DNA of 64,000 bases, from positions 1,406,245 through 1,470,244 of the forward strand of contig NC_089320.1 of assembly GCF_036669915.1 (NCBI RefSeq). The letters are read 5' to 3'. The position numbers were made by a program, and so were the translations under genes. This DNA is from Pocillopora verrucosa. Lineage: Eukaryota > Cnidaria > Anthozoa > Scleractinia > Pocilloporidae. Shown here in pieces: positions 28,221-41,020 of the stretch (position 1 is its first letter; each line of letters begins with the position of its first letter). A model generated the notes under the pieces. That model saw nothing but the letters and a program-made list of their open reading frames with translations, was not told the DNA's origin and ran no database searches.

Positions 28221-29489
28221 TTATGCCTCCATTTCGACGACTTGGTTTCCTTCATGCCCGTGTTCAACGCCAAGGCGTGTCTCGTCTAGAAGCTAAAACA
28301 GATAAGTATCATGTATCATGCAAATAATTCCTAAACTAGTGTACAGCCAAAGCAATTTTCACTTCTGTTCCCTGAAACCTACTATGCTAAGAAACCATTC
28401 ACAAGCTAGATTGTTACAGTCATTAAGAAACTTAATGGGGTCATTGAGAAACCCAGTGTGATTTCTTTTCTTTTAAGTGTAAAGTTCAAAATTATACAGT
28501 CATCAAGAATCAACTAACCATTGATTGCTCCAAGTTTAACTCTCCTGTTTCAAGAATGATATCACGGCTTTCGTTCACAAGTTTCAACTTTACTGTCGTG
28601 GAGGATGCATCACTCTTAGGCATGGTAAAAACGAGATTCTCTCCAAGCTTCATTTCATCAATTTTGCGTCGATGGACCTAAAAAGAACACACCTAAAAGT
28701 TGGCTTGTAATGCAGCATTATCACAATTTTTATTTTCTTTTTACCCGCTCTTCGTTCTGCATAGAGCAGAAAACTATATTTATAACCATGAATTATTAGA
28801 GATCTGTAGGGAAATCTACAAAAAGCTAAGAACTTAGACCAGCGAATCTGTACATAAGACTTTACCTCCTTATTAGCACAGAAATCCCCCATAACTAAAT
28901 CAGCACGAAGATTGACCCCTCTGCTTCTCCTCCAACGGAAATGATTTGAATACACATACCGCACGTTGATCGCCCCTTGATCAAGCTGCTTCTGCTTAGA
29001 GAAAGTTTACTATTACTATTCAGTTGGCGAATGCAGTGGCTGATGCGTTATTGACGGGAGAGGGGAGGGGAGTGGGGCAGTTTAAGAAAAGAAAACAGCG
29101 TCTCCAGTTTTTATCTCAGGAGTTCAAAAGTTTGCACCTGATACATAAAAAAAGGAAATCTCCCCTCTAAGGCATCTCCCAGCACCCTCCCGTATCGTTT
29201 CCATTCTACTCCCCTTCCCCACCCCCGCCCTCTCACATCACCTCTCTAATAGTCCACGCTTATCGTAACTCATAGGTGTTCTTCAATAATAGTATAAACC
29301 CCAAGTCCTCACCTGTAGCATATCTAACCGCTCAGAGTTTTCCGAGGCCCTAGTGATAAACACAATCAGCTGTTCAAGTGGCCTTGTACTGCCCATTGTG
29401 TTTAGTTGTGCGTTGCTGAACACATTTATTCTGTAATATTCGTTTTCAGTACATGAGTGTTGGGTTCGCAAAGGAATGTTATCTGACAT
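28221..29489 (-). CDS. A2: paralogue of A1, divergent partner of B2
   Basis: Exons on the minus strand: 29489-29313, 28991-28866, 28677-28519, 28292-28221, phase 0 throughout, 177 residues. Start MSDNIPLRTQHSC. Exon 3 begins VHRRKIDEMKLGENLVFTMP and exon 4 reads LLDETRLGVEHGHEG...EMEA. The longer frame upstream of this Met is part of the 5' UTR, because A1 and A3 start at the same MSD. I hand-counted A1 against A2: exon 3, 39 of 159 bases and 18 of 53 residues differ; exon 2, 36 of 126 bases and 16 of 42 residues. That is about three times the difference in the duplicated flank and in B exon 3. Function unknown. Confidence 0.85.
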
Positions 29490-32063
29490 GATGGATCCGC
29501 CTACTTCACCGATAGATGCTGTAAACGATGCCACTTCGTTTCTAGCTTCTGTTCTATGAACAGGAACAAAGGGTGTGTGAGGAGTATTTACGTGTATCTA
29601 TGGTCAAAGAAGCTATTTATGGATAATGACGAATGCATAACGCAGGACATGACTTATGGCTCCGTATGTCACATGATCAGAAAGACTATATCCTCGACAA
29701 TCGAGATGCAAAAAAGAACTCAGTTTACAGTACAGATCAAGCGCCCAATACGTATTTGGCTATATCAGAGTACTGTACCAAAAAGAAGACAATACAATGC
29801 AATATTTATACAAACTTAAGTACACAAAGAAGGTGATATCTGTTCTTTTATGCAGACAGTTTTAAGTAATTTCTCTTAGGTTTTTACCCCATCTATGACC
29901 AGGAAAAAGGAAATTGGAAATAACAATTGTCATTCAAGAACCTCTAAATACTGTTCTTGTCAATAAACATTATGGCCTTAACCCAAGCCATCTGATTAAA
30001 GAAGAAATAGCTACTTTTGTTGCGTCTGTCCGAAAAGGCAGATGAGAGTGGAGTGACACCTAATTTGGATCAATTCGTCACAGTACCGAGGCAAAACTCC
30101 AGAATCGCCATCGAAAAACCAGGTTTGAATTGTCTTGGTTTATACCGAGCACACACTGACTCAACAAATCAAAACACACGTCATATAAAAGTACATTGGT
30201 TTCTTTGATCTTTCAACTTTTATTCAAAAGGTTTTTTGACCGCGCGTGATCTGGGTGCGAACATAGCGCGAACTTTAAATGTGTTAACATGTAAAACAAA
30301 TATGGGGGCTCGATACGATCGCTCGATTGTGAAAAGGTATGTTAAAAGCAGTTTAACTCAATACAGTTTTTATGTGACGAAATCTAGGGTTTTCAGCAAC
30401 TGCACCTGTAATATTCATAAGCCTTCTACGCCCGAAGAATAGGTCAACAGAAAACAAAACACCTTCGAAAAGATTGCTTGAAGGTGACTGATTCGAAAGA
30501 CTACGCATGTTCGGATACCGATCATAGCGAAGCTCTATTCCCATTACGTAATGTTTTGTGACAAAGAAAATAGGAACCTCTCGAGTAAGATTTATCGCTT
30601 TTCCTTTGGTGGAATTTCCTAAGATTTTCTGGACCAAATTATCACTGGCGAGCGCCTCCCTTCGTGGGGCCTTACCTTAATAGCAAAAATCATTTTGTTA
30701 ATATCTACTAAAGCAAACGATAGCCTCGTTCATCACCTTTTGATGGCTTTTAGGGACCTAGAAAAGCGAGAACATATTAATTTTCTTGAGAAACATTACC
30801 CTGGCATGCGCGCCAACATTGAGCAAAAACCCTGTGGAGCCTGGGTGAGTCTTTAAATCACTCGAACTGAATGCCTACTACTACTCATACAAAATTTACA
30901 CTTAAGTTACTACGAGCGTGACCAAGCTATTTCAGCCATTTAGGTACATAAATTAAGTATCAACACGTTTGTGCACGAAACGCGAAGAATATTTGAAAGA
31001 TACGCCCAATTTACCTTTGACGCCGAATATTTCAATTCCGAACTCAGAAAATACTCCAGGCAATACATAACCCAATCATCTTTAGCATGTATAGATAATA
31101 ATCCTGCTTCTGAAGCTCTGAGTACGATAACATGTAAGGAATCGTTTATTCTCTACTTGTCAAAAACCTGCAAGAAATGGTGTCGATTGTGAGATGATTT
31201 TGAATTCACAAAGACCGACTATTTCGAAGCTAAGGGAATTTATGTAGGCAACCATACTTCACCGAACCGAAGCATGATCATTGCTTCTATTACCCCATTC
31301 AAATCTAAGCTTACAACTTGAAACCTATGGAAAACTCAATCCTACAGTTCTCTGTTTCTGATTTTTCAAGATTCAGTTAAACCCGGTTGAAAATAAACAT
31401 GTTTGCCGGTGTGAATAGGGTGTATGCTTATATCCCAGCCCGCCATTGCCTTGTAATATTTTGACGTAACGTTATTGCGAATGTTTTTCTGGGTATCTAC
31501 TTCTGAGGATAAAACTGTCTGACGTTTTCTATTTCCGCTCATCGAGCCCGTATCGATGGTGTTGGACTCTCTCTCGGAAACTAAAAATCGCCCAAAGGGA
31601 ACAATATCTTCCCCTTGTTACTTACCGTTATAACCCCTTCTCAGAGATAAGGGGTGTACTTTGGTAACTTTCCTAACTTATTCCGTTAGCTCGAAATGTT
31701 TCATATACCTGTGTTCGAGTGTCTTTGAATATTTCCTTAACCGGTCGTAGTATACACACAGTTTGTGCTCAATGCTTCGTTATTATTGACTGACTTGATA
31801 AGGTAATTCCCCAAATTGAGCCTACGTATTCTAATTTTGTTTACCCAGGTCATACGAAATGATTAAAATAGGAGGAAAATAAAAACAGAAGAAGAGGGTT
31901 TTCATGCTCATATATGTTTGAAAATGTCTTAAATTTTGTTCTCGACCTATTTCTGTTTAAATGCAAACCAAGTACAGAACTATCTCTGCTTTATTCTTCA
32001 AGGATAAGATGAAAATACGGAAAATGCTGTCGTAAGCGGCGAAAAAAAGAATTATTTATCAAG

Positions 32064-32073
32064 GGAAAACCCC
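32064..32073 (-). promoter_or_regulatory. NF-kappaB consensus site, distal copy, upstream of B2
   Basis: On the minus strand GGGGTTTTCC matches GGGRNNYYCC exactly. It lies in the first copy of the duplicated B2 promoter segment. Confidence 0.5.
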
Positions 32074-32397
32074 TCTGGAGTTGCTTACGTTTCAAAATAA
32101 GCTAAATTTTGCATAAATGCTTTGAAAGCATAATTTTATATTCTTGAGCAGGGAAAAATTAACACGAAACAAGTGATTATATTCATAGTCAAGCTAGCAT
32201 GAAGCACTATATTCTTAAGCTGGTCTCACTTCTTATTTCGCATTTATTATCTAGCTTCAACCTCGCGTGTTAATTCCCCTTCAATCGTGCATTTTGATGT
32301 TGTAATCGTTTTGGAGTGTTTATTCTTCAAGGATGAGATGAAAACACGGAAAATGTTGTCGTAAGCGGCGAAAAAAACAAATTAATTATTTATCAAA

Positions 32398-32407
32398 GGG
32401 AAACCCC
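32398..32407 (+). promoter_or_regulatory. NF-kappaB consensus site, proximal copy, upstream of B2
   Basis: GGGAAACCCC matches GGGRNNYYCC exactly and lies 141 bp upstream of the B2 start codon, in the same relative place as the B1 site. It is in the second copy of the duplicated promoter segment. Confidence 0.55.
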
Positions 32408-32547
32408 CTTAGACTTGCTTACGTTTCAAAATAAGCTGATTTTGCATATATGCTTTAAAAGCATAATTTTTAGATTCAAGAACAGGGAAGGAATGTTCAT
32501 CGCATCATAACTTGACGATACACATCGGAAAAAGAAGGACAGTAAGA

Positions 32548-35500
32548 ATGCGTCCTGGTAAGTCAGAAAATACAAATATGCAAATCAAGGGGCAAAAGTA
32601 CAATGATACTAAAGTAATATTTTTCCTTTCGATCAAGCAACAAACGTTGTACAGTTTTTATTTTGTTTTAGTCCATCAATGGCAGCAAGGCATTATTTTT
32701 CTTATTTTTCTGAGTTACATCGTGGTTTCTGATAAAACTTGCATTTTTGCATACCGCCATACTGGATATAATGTGCAAAAAGTTGAGATTCATTAACGCT
32801 CACTTTCCTCTAATAATCTTTCCTCTAAAAGAGGTAAAAAATTTTTGCAAACCATCTCTACTTTGGAAAGAATATTTTTAATTTCACGCACTATGTTAAA
32901 TTTATGTCACAATCACATACCTTTATCACCCCGAAAAATTCGCAGCATGCGTTCTACAGAGGCGTTATTATGTTGGAATCACTTGGCGAGATCTTGGGTA
33001 GTGTACACCTGAGGGTTATTTTTAATCTTTTTCATACTCTCTTGGGTAGTGCAAACCTGAGGGTTATTTTTAACCTCTTCAATACCCTCTTGGGTAGTGT
33101 ATACATGAGGGTTATAAACCTTTTCAATACCCTCTTGGGTGGTGTATGCCCGAGGGTTATTTTTAACCTTTTCAATACCCTCTTAGGTAGTGTATACATG
33201 AGGGTTTTTTTTAACCTCTTCAATACCCTCGTGGGTAGTGTATACCTGAGGGTTATTTTCAATCTTCCTTATACCCTCTTGGGTAGTGCAAACCTGAGGG
33301 TTATTTTTAATCTATCCGATACCCTATTGGGTAGTGCAAACCTGAGGGTTATTTTTAACCTCTTCAATACCCTCTTGGTTAGTGTATACATGAGGGTTAT
33401 TTTTAACCTCTTCAATACCCTCTTGGGTAGTGCAAACCTGTGGGTTATTTTTAATCTCTCCAATACCCTCTTGGGTAGTGTATACCTGAGGGATAATTTT
33501 AACCTCTTCCATACCCTCTTGGGTAGTGCATACCTGAGGGTTAATTTTAACCTCTTCTATACCCTCTTGGGTAGTGAATACCCGGGGTTTGTTTTCAACC
33601 TCTTCAATACCCTCTTGGTTAGTGCATACATGAGGGTTATTTTTAACCTCTTCAATACCCTCGTGGGTAGTGTATACTGAGGGTTATTTTCAATCTTTCT
33701 TATACCCTCTTGGGTAGTGTATACCTGAGGGTTAATTTTAACCTCTTCCATACCCTCTTGGGTAGCGTATACCTGAGGGTTAATTTTAACCTCTTCAATA
33801 CCCTCTTGGGTAGTGAATACCCGGGGGTTATTTTCAACCTCTTCAATACCCTCTTGGTTAGTGTATACATGAGGGTTATTTTTAACCTCTCCAGTACCCT
33901 CTTGGGTGGTATATACCTAAGGGTTTTTTTCAACCTCTTCAATACCCTCTTGGTTAGTGTTTACATAAGGGTTAATTTTAACCTCTCCAGTACCCTCTTG
34001 GGTTGTGTATACTTGAGGGTTGTTTTTAACCTCTTCAGTACCCTCTTGGGTTTTGTATTCCCGAGGGTTATTTTCAACCTCTTCAATACCCTCTTGGTTA
34101 GTGTATACATGAGGGTTAATTTTAACTTCTTCAATACCTTCTTGTATTATTTTTAATCTCCCTAATACTCTCTTGGGTAGTGTATACCTGAGGGTTATTT
34201 TTAACCTCTTCAATACCCTCTCGGGTAGTGTATACCTGAGGGTTATTTTTAATCTTTTTTATACCCTTTTGGGTAGTGCAAACCTAAGGTTTATTTTTAT
34301 CCTCTTCAATACTCTCTTGGGTAATGTATACCTGAGGGCTATTTTTAACCTCTTTAATACCCTCTTAGGTAGTGTGTAAATGAGTTTTTTTTAACCTCTT
34401 TAATACCCTCTTGGGTAGTATATACCTGAGGGTTTGACCTCTTCAGTACTCTCTTGGGTAGTGTATACTTGAGGGTTATTTTTAACCTCTTCAGTACCCT
34501 CTTGGGTTTTGTATTCCCAAGGGTTATTTTCAACCTCTTCAATACCCTCTTGGTTAGTGTATACATGAGGGTTAATTTTAACTTCTTCAATACCCTCTTG
34601 TATTATTTTTAATCGCCCTAATACCCTCCTGGGTAGTGTATACCTAAGGGTTATTTTCAACCTCTTCAATACCCTCTTGGGTAGTGTATACCTGAGGGTT
34701 TAACCTCTTCAATACTCTCTTGGGTAGTCTATACCTGACGGTTATTTTCAATCTCTTCAACACCCTCTTGGGTAGTGTATAACTGAGGGTTATTTTTAAC
34801 CTCTTCAGTACCCTCTTGGGTAGTTTATATCCTCTCCCCTGCTCTCCCCCCCCCCCTACTTTCCCCACTCAACCCGGTGATAGATAATAACCTGTCGGAA
34901 TTTTGTTTGTGGTAACTGATTGGCAAAGGGAAATTTGCAGATGAGTTTGAAGAAGTGAAAATATGCTATTCTAGGATCATGAAATTCATTCACAAATTTG
35001 AATGCAAAACACAGATTTAAAGTTTCCCGCATGTAACATTATCGTAAAACCTTTATCAGTTGTTCCCGAGTAAAATGCAACATTGACTGTATTCATCTCC
35101 CCACGACAGGAACAGGATTCCAAAACCGTGCCTACCGCTCTTTTATGGTCTGTGGTTGCTACAAAGTCCCCAAAAATAGGTCCCATCCTCAACAGCCGAT
35201 TTTGATCGAACACTGTTGTTTGATGGCCGAGGGAAATTCCTGGGACATCCTAGTCAAATGCCGACCACATTCTAATCAACGCAAGAGGAAGAAAAAGTGG
35301 CAAAATATCATGAAGGTCTACCCCGAAGCCAAGGTAGAGAGAAAACACAACGATATAGAGTTGACGTTGCCATTCGTAACGGAAAATCTTGAGGTTGCTG
35401 CTTTTGGGGTTCCAAAAAGAAATGACCAGAAACGAATGCAAATGGCGATCTTTGGAAAAGATCCCACACAGGGCTGCAACTGGAAGATTCGGGTTTACTT

Positions 35501-38431
35501 GATTGATGATTCAAAAAAGGCGTTCGAGGTAAAAAAAGCATGTAACTATTGAAATGATGATAAAAGTAATTATGATTAAAAATAGCATTGAAATAAAAAG
35601 GAAAATTCAAATTGCATTTAGCAAGAAGGCTCAATGAAACGGAAGTCGGTTTTAATTCAAGGACCCAGCAGATGAAGGAGTCAGCCTTTACACTAATGTA
35701 ACAAGGTACAGTTTACCAAATGGCACTCCTCTGAAGCTATTTTCTGATCAATTGACTGAAGATCAAATTCCTTCTCTTAATTCACTGCTTATTTGATGAG
35801 GAGCCGTCTGTGATCTCTGTATAACTGTGGTGCAACAATAAAAGTATTTCATTTTTTTCCTTCATTCATTTTTCATTTTATCGTCAACTTCTTGTAAATT
35901 TTGTTTCTATTCTGTTTTTTGTTGTTGTTGTTGTTTTTTCTTCGCTTTTAATTTATTGTATTATTTGATGTCAGGTCGTTCGCGAGAAAGAATCAGAAAA
36001 AGGAAACAGACTACTGACAACTCTCTCAGGCCTATTTGTGTCCAACAGCAAGGAAAACATCAGAATTGAGTTTACTGATCTAGATCCAGGATGGCAAATA
36101 AAAGGGGACAACGTGAAGGTGAAATGACATCTCTGACTGTACGAATGAGTTCTCAGCTGCTCTACTATGAGTATAGATCCTTCCGAGTAAAAGATCACTA
36201 TAGAAAGTAAGACGTAACATGGAGAAAACAAATTAAGGTTGCACGAAACATAAAACTGGTATAAAAAGCTAATCAGACAATCGTCACTACACATAATGAG
36301 TAGTTCCAGGATTACCTTTTTCTGTGCCATGTGGATTTGCGACAACTTTAAAGAGGAATAACGTCGTCCGTTTGTATGTCTCTATTTAGATAATATATAT
36401 AAAAGATGCGTGGAATTCACCCGAAAACTCGGCAAATTTCCCTCTCTGTGTTTTTGAAGTAAGTCACGTTGATCGAACCAAGCAGCAGTTCTTTTGCGGA
36501 ATAACAGTTTCACAGGACGATGACAGTGCTGATACCGAGATGGTGGCTTTCTTCAAGCAGGTAAACCAAAAGCAGGTTATTAAAAAAATCAAGAGGATAA
36601 TAACAATCTATGACAATAATAAAGCAATAATTCTTATAATGATAATATGATGATGATAAAGATAAAATAGATAAAAATTCAAATCCTACTTGCATATTCT
36701 TGAAGAAAAAAAGAAAGCTTTTGTATGTAATACTATGCAGTGTGTCAATTCAACAATGACTGTTTCTGGACTAGTTCAGGCTCTAATCAGGTTCCTCCAG
36801 CTTGTTCTGTCATTATCATTGCTTTTCTTAGTAAATGTTTCTCTTCGTATATAATGACACTTATGATGACAATAATGTTGATAATGGTGATGGCAATAAC
36901 AGTGATAATGGTGATGGCAGTAATAGCGATAATAATATTAATTATATAATAATTGCAATAGTGATAATTATAATTATTATTATCATAATGATAAAAAGAA
37001 CAAAAGTGAAAATAATGCTAGTTGCTTAAATAGGGATCAAACGTCAGTCAAGCTTTGTATATTTACGTATCAAAAACACACTCACAAAGTATTCGCAAAC
37101 TGGAGTTGAAATTTACTGTTACAATTGAATTGAATAACCTAAAAACTCGTCTGTTTTCTTAGAAAATAGGCAAAGGGACCAAGCTGCCACAGAAACGTAA
37201 GAATGCTCCGATGAAACCTCAACACGGTAAGTTATATTTGTTCGTCAACAGAGGGAGGAGATCGACTGATATTTGAAGTTATGTAACCTACTGTATTATA
37301 TTAAGGATGACATTTAATCTGCAGTCCTAGAAAATTTTTCATATTAACTTCCTGCTGATTCGTCCTTAGCTAGTACTTTACCGACACCTCGTTTGTTTTT
37401 ATTTTTATAGTTGTATAGTTAATCATGAAGAAGTTTGTTGTTTTAAGATTTAAGATGGTAGTGTAGCGTGATAACTGAATGATAATAATAGTAATAACAG
37501 TAACAATAATAATGCTATTCTTGATATAAATAATACACACACATAATGGTGACGATGTTTATAATCTTAATGATAGATGTTATAATCACGAAAGTTGATC
37601 AAATGAATTTCAATTTTACGTTTCACGACCAGCCAAGAATACACAGCTGAAACATATTTTTCGCTGCTTGGGCCCCTCACTAAATCGAGGCATCTAGGTA
37701 AGAGATGAATCTTAATCACGTATCTTGCAGACTTCTTTCATTCTCTAACCGCGAGGTCTCGCTTGATTACCGCAAACTACCTCAGTTGAGGCTCACCGAT
37801 ATAACGTTACAAGTTAGACTGTTTACGTAAGAAATCAGTCATTTTTTTATCCACGGCGTTCTTCTATGCTTTGTTTACTATCCAGGACGATCATGATATT
37901 TGATATAGCAATATCCATATGATTGGTATAAGATAGTTTCTAACATAGTATGACCCGCACAGCTTTGTGCGCGCTATTATTATTCAACATCATAAAAAAA
38001 TCCCCCGTGCGCGATGGCACTAGCAGTTTCAGAAAAAAAGCCACACAAGCATTCGGAATAAGTACAAAAAGAGAAGAAGATGAGGAGAGAACGGCACTCA
38101 TATAATGGAATGTTTATTTACTAAATTTATTTGGTCGCACCAGACGAGAAAATACTAATTTGTTTCATCCCCTGAGTCAACAAGGAAAAAATGGTTACCT
38201 AGTTTAAACGGTCAAGCACAGTTTGTGTTTAATTGAAGAAGCTGGTCGTAGACCAAATGTATATAAGTTTTTAACGTGTCATGTGAAGTGTTCGCTATGT
38301 GATACTATCAGTGTTTAGACAAGAAATAAACGAACTTTAACCTAGAACTTATCTCTTTTTCACAGGATCCAGTTCCACTGACTGATTTTTTAAAAGAACT
38401 TGGAGAGTTTATCGATATGGAACTCTTTTAG
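32548..38431 (+). CDS. B2: ZU5-tail plus UPA domain protein, 6 exons
   Basis: Exons: 32548-32557 (ATG and two codons plus one base), 35110-35528, 35975-36118, 36390-36560, 37163-37226, 38366-38431. About 275 residues if all are used. Residues about 28-108 match the second half of the ZU5 domain of UNC5 (PILIEHCCL, then SWDILVKC). Residues about 109-248 match UPA: QKRMQMAIFG, IRVYLIDDSKKAF, LLTTLSGLFVSNS, DLDPGW, then QQFFCGITVS. UPA-bearing proteins act in the cytoplasm in netrin signalling and inflammasome or PIDDosome assembly. There is no transmembrane segment, death domain or CARD. Exon 5 is lysine-rich (KLPQKRKNAP). With exon 5 the tail ends GSSSTD; without it, DPVPLTDFLKELGEF...ELF. The short N-terminus is inferred from four paralogues. 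Confidence 0.8.
32991..34832. repeat. Minisatellite in B2 intron 1, 48-bp unit, about 38 copies
   Basis: The unit has the core ACCCTCTTGGGTAGTGTATA followed by CCTGAGGGTTATTTTTAACC and TCTTCAAT. Because 48 is a multiple of three, long open frames appear on both strands (VIFNLFNTLLGSVYLR on plus, KRLKITLRYTLPKRV on minus). These are by-products of the repeat. Each unit has two self-complementary parts: ACCC-TCTT-GGGT and GAGGGTTA-TTTT-TAACCTC. It is absent from B1 intron 1. Confidence 0.9.
36840..37000. repeat. GATAATGGT-type simple repeat in B2 intron 4
   Basis: Runs of AATAATGTTGATAATGGTGATGG and ATAATTATAATTATTATTATC. Low-complexity sequence that opens short frames with no other support. 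Confidence 0.7.
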
Positions 38432-38775
38432 ACAAAGCTGCATGATGCCAAGTGCATTCGGTTTTCGTAGGTCTCGCGCCGTTAGTGACTCTTTTAAATT
38501 TAAACTAGAAACTATTGAAGTTTTAACTCGAGCTTTCCTGGGGATTTGCAACCAAGAGACGATTTTACATGCGAGACCGTGTGAGTAGCTGGTGGTTTTG
38601 TTGGGGAGAACCCAAGCAAGTTGCAAGGCCGTACGAGGAATGGAAAACAACTAAAAAACAAACAAACAAACAAAAAGGAAAAGTCCTCCTACGTAGGTTA
38701 AACAAATGCAACACTGTGCGCAGCTCAAACCAACATTTTCGACTGCCTGTATAATAATAAAGACTGAAGTAGTGA

Positions 38776-40050
38776 TTATGTCAGTGATATCAAAACAGCT
38801 TTTGGTGAGGGTATGAAGGACATGCCGATAATAAAGAAATTTTAGTTCTAATACTGTTAGGTTAGTTCCCAGAGACACTTTTTCGCTTGTAGAATTTGGT
38901 GCCACCTGCTATAGAATTAAGCATGAGCTTTCAGGTTTTACACTCACTTTGCAGGCTTGTTGTATATTCTAGATAATGAAAATACCCCTAAAAGTATTCG
39001 CCCTCCCCCTCTCTAAAATTATTACAATAACTTTGACGATGGTAGTACACATTAATGTCTGATTTTAGACACCACCGTCCGATTTGAGATGGTAGGGTCC
39101 GATTTAAGACACCAGTACCGATTTTAGAAACTAGTGTCTGGATTTAGACGCTGGTTTCCGATTTAAGACATTTGTTTCCGATTTCAGACACTAGTACCGA
39201 GTTTAGAAACTTGGTTCCCTTTTGAGAGAGTAGTGTCCGTCTTTGCTTCCTGATATATGAATTACTAACTCTTGAAACATCTGCATTTATTTATTAATTT
39301 TTTTTACGAGTGAACTCATTTAATATAACGAAATTACATTTTAATACCCACACCGACGTACCACCACTGTTTCTTTAGAAACTCTCCTCCCCCTCCCCCT
39401 CCCCCTCCCCCTCTACTATCTCTGAACTTTAACCGTATCCAAAACTTTAAAACTCCTCTTATCTTGGAAATGAAGGAGGTTTCAGTCATATCCAAGCTTC
39501 CAAAGGAAAGGAAAACGTTCCACTCATCAGTTTTAAGTTTTGTTTATTATTAAAAAGACAAAGGTATTAAGTACGTTCTATCTCACGGATAAAAATGTTA
39601 GCAAGTACAAAACTAGTAAACTTATCCTGAAAGTATTGTTAAATCTAAAAATAGATTTAAAAAAAAATCTTTTTTTCAAAATGGAAAACGCTAATTGGAT
39701 TCAGTTGTGATTCGACGCCGTCTCATTTTGGGACGGTATAAAATAGCGAGAACCAATGAGAAAGATTGAATTAAGTCTGCAGTACAGATACTAATTAAAG
39801 CTATGTAACTAAGAGTAGGGAGGTAAATAAAAACCTTGCGAAAAAAACCCTAATAGTTATCAAGGGAAAAAAGGTTAGGGGCTTATTTTCAGTAAGCACT
39901 ACTCGTGAGGATTCGTAAGACACCAGGGATGTTTGTTTTCGTTTTTGTTTTTTTAACTTCTTTTTTTTCTTCTTATCCCAGTTTGCTTTACACACCCCAC
40001 TGTATAGATGAATACACTAAAATACATATTCGTAAGAGGTATGATGTCTA
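38776..40050. other. Unit-2-specific segment of about 1.27 kb
   Basis: Unit 1 goes straight from GAAGTAGTG to GGATACTATGC at 25130-25150. In unit 2 the same two anchors are separated by this segment. It contains a degenerate minisatellite at 39056-39240 (units like TCCGATTTAAGACACTAGT, about 25 bp) and a CCCCCT run at 39385-39412. I see no coding exon and no clear terminal repeats. It may be an insertion here or a deletion in unit 1. Confidence 0.6.
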
Positions 40051-40904
40051 TTAAGGATACTATGCTTTTTACATCTACATGTTAATATGGCAAAACAGCG
40101 CTTGTCATTGTAAGGACTTGCTGAAAAATTAACATTTAACAAGTGATTATATTCATACTCAAGCTACCATAAAGCACACTATTCTTAAGCAAGTCTCCCC
40201 TCTAATTTCGCATTTATTATCTAACTTGAACCTCGCGAGTTAATTCCCTTTAATCGTGCATTTTGATGTTGTCATCTTTTTGGAGTGTGATTTTGTGTTG
40301 ACGGCACGTGACAGCAGTCACACATTTTATTATCAGTTCGGTACCTCGATGAGATCTACTAAAATTAGACACGATGGTTGTTTAAAGATGACAAACGCCA
40401 AAAATAGGAATTATACTATCGAAGCTAAGTTGAAACGTTTTAAATGTATAAAATATGAATATTCAGGTAAGGTTTTTTACTGATATTACGAGCATTTTAC
40501 ATCAGTATGAATACCTAACTGATATTCGTTAAAAGAAAATACTTGTACAAAAGATATGTAACTGCTTTGGCCTTTACCTATGTGATGCAGCCATTCTCAA
40601 CTAACATGGTCCATTGACGATTTGTCTTTGTACTAGTACCAATTCACTTTTCCAACAAAACGAGGTATCGTAATCAATAGCTCAAAAATTTGTCTCAAAG
40701 TTATTTCAAAATAGATCATAGTTTTCTCTCTGGAATTCGGATAATATAATTCTGTTCTTCTCCTTTTTTTTTCTTTTGTTTTTCGGGTTTTTTGTTTTTT
40801 GTTTTTTGTTTGTGCTTGTTTTTTGTTTTCTGTTTGTTATTTTTGGTTTTATTGTTTTTTCTTTTTTTTTTTCCTGTCTCATTATTAATCTGCTCCTACC
40901 ATGC

Positions 40905-40945
40905 TGCTTTGTGGCCTAGTTGGTAAAATACGCAACTGGTATTTG
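40905..40945 (+). repeat. tRNA-like A-box remnant at the end of unit 2
   Basis: TGGCCTAGTTGGTAAAATACG fits the pol III A-box consensus. No B box follows at the right distance. Its counterpart in unit 1 is near 25915-25935 (TGGCCTTGTTGTTAAAATACG). Confidence 0.35.
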
Positions 40946-41020
40946 AAGGCGTTTAAGCACCGCTCAAATTCAGTTTACCAGCGACGATGTATTCGTCATC
41001 ACCCACTTTTAAAATATGAT

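Larger units (their letters stand above)
29549..32547. other. Divergent interval A2-B2
   Basis: Holds the A2 5' intron, a putative non-coding A2 first exon (from 31015), one diverged copy of the 227-bp repeat near 30.03-30.20 kb, and the B2 promoter. The promoter part contains a direct duplication, 31990-32160 and 32317-32490 (both TTTATTCTTCAAGGAT...GTCGTAAGCGGCGAAAA). Between the copies is a piece (32165-32316) homologous to the B 3' flank at 25.22 and 40.13 kb. Confidence 0.6.
26265..41020. repeat. Segmental duplication unit 2 (carries A2 and B2)
   Basis: Collinear with 14140-26060 but about 2.8 kb longer. The extra length comes mainly from the minisatellite in B2 intron 1 (about 1.84 kb) and about 1.27 kb at 38776-40050 that has no counterpart in unit 1. 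Unit 1 in turn has a SINE and a MITE that unit 2 lacks. B2 is intact while B1 is broken. Confidence 0.85.

Noticed and set aside
32904-33680. Open frame of 258 codons with a 16-residue repeat on the plus strand, and similar frames on the minus strand to 34.9 kb
   Set aside because: They are by-products of the 48-bp minisatellite, whose period is a multiple of three. Several frames on both strands are open at once and the array lies in B2 intron 1.
32991-34832. CRISPR array
   Set aside because: The repeats are directly adjacent with no unique spacers, and the DNA is eukaryotic.
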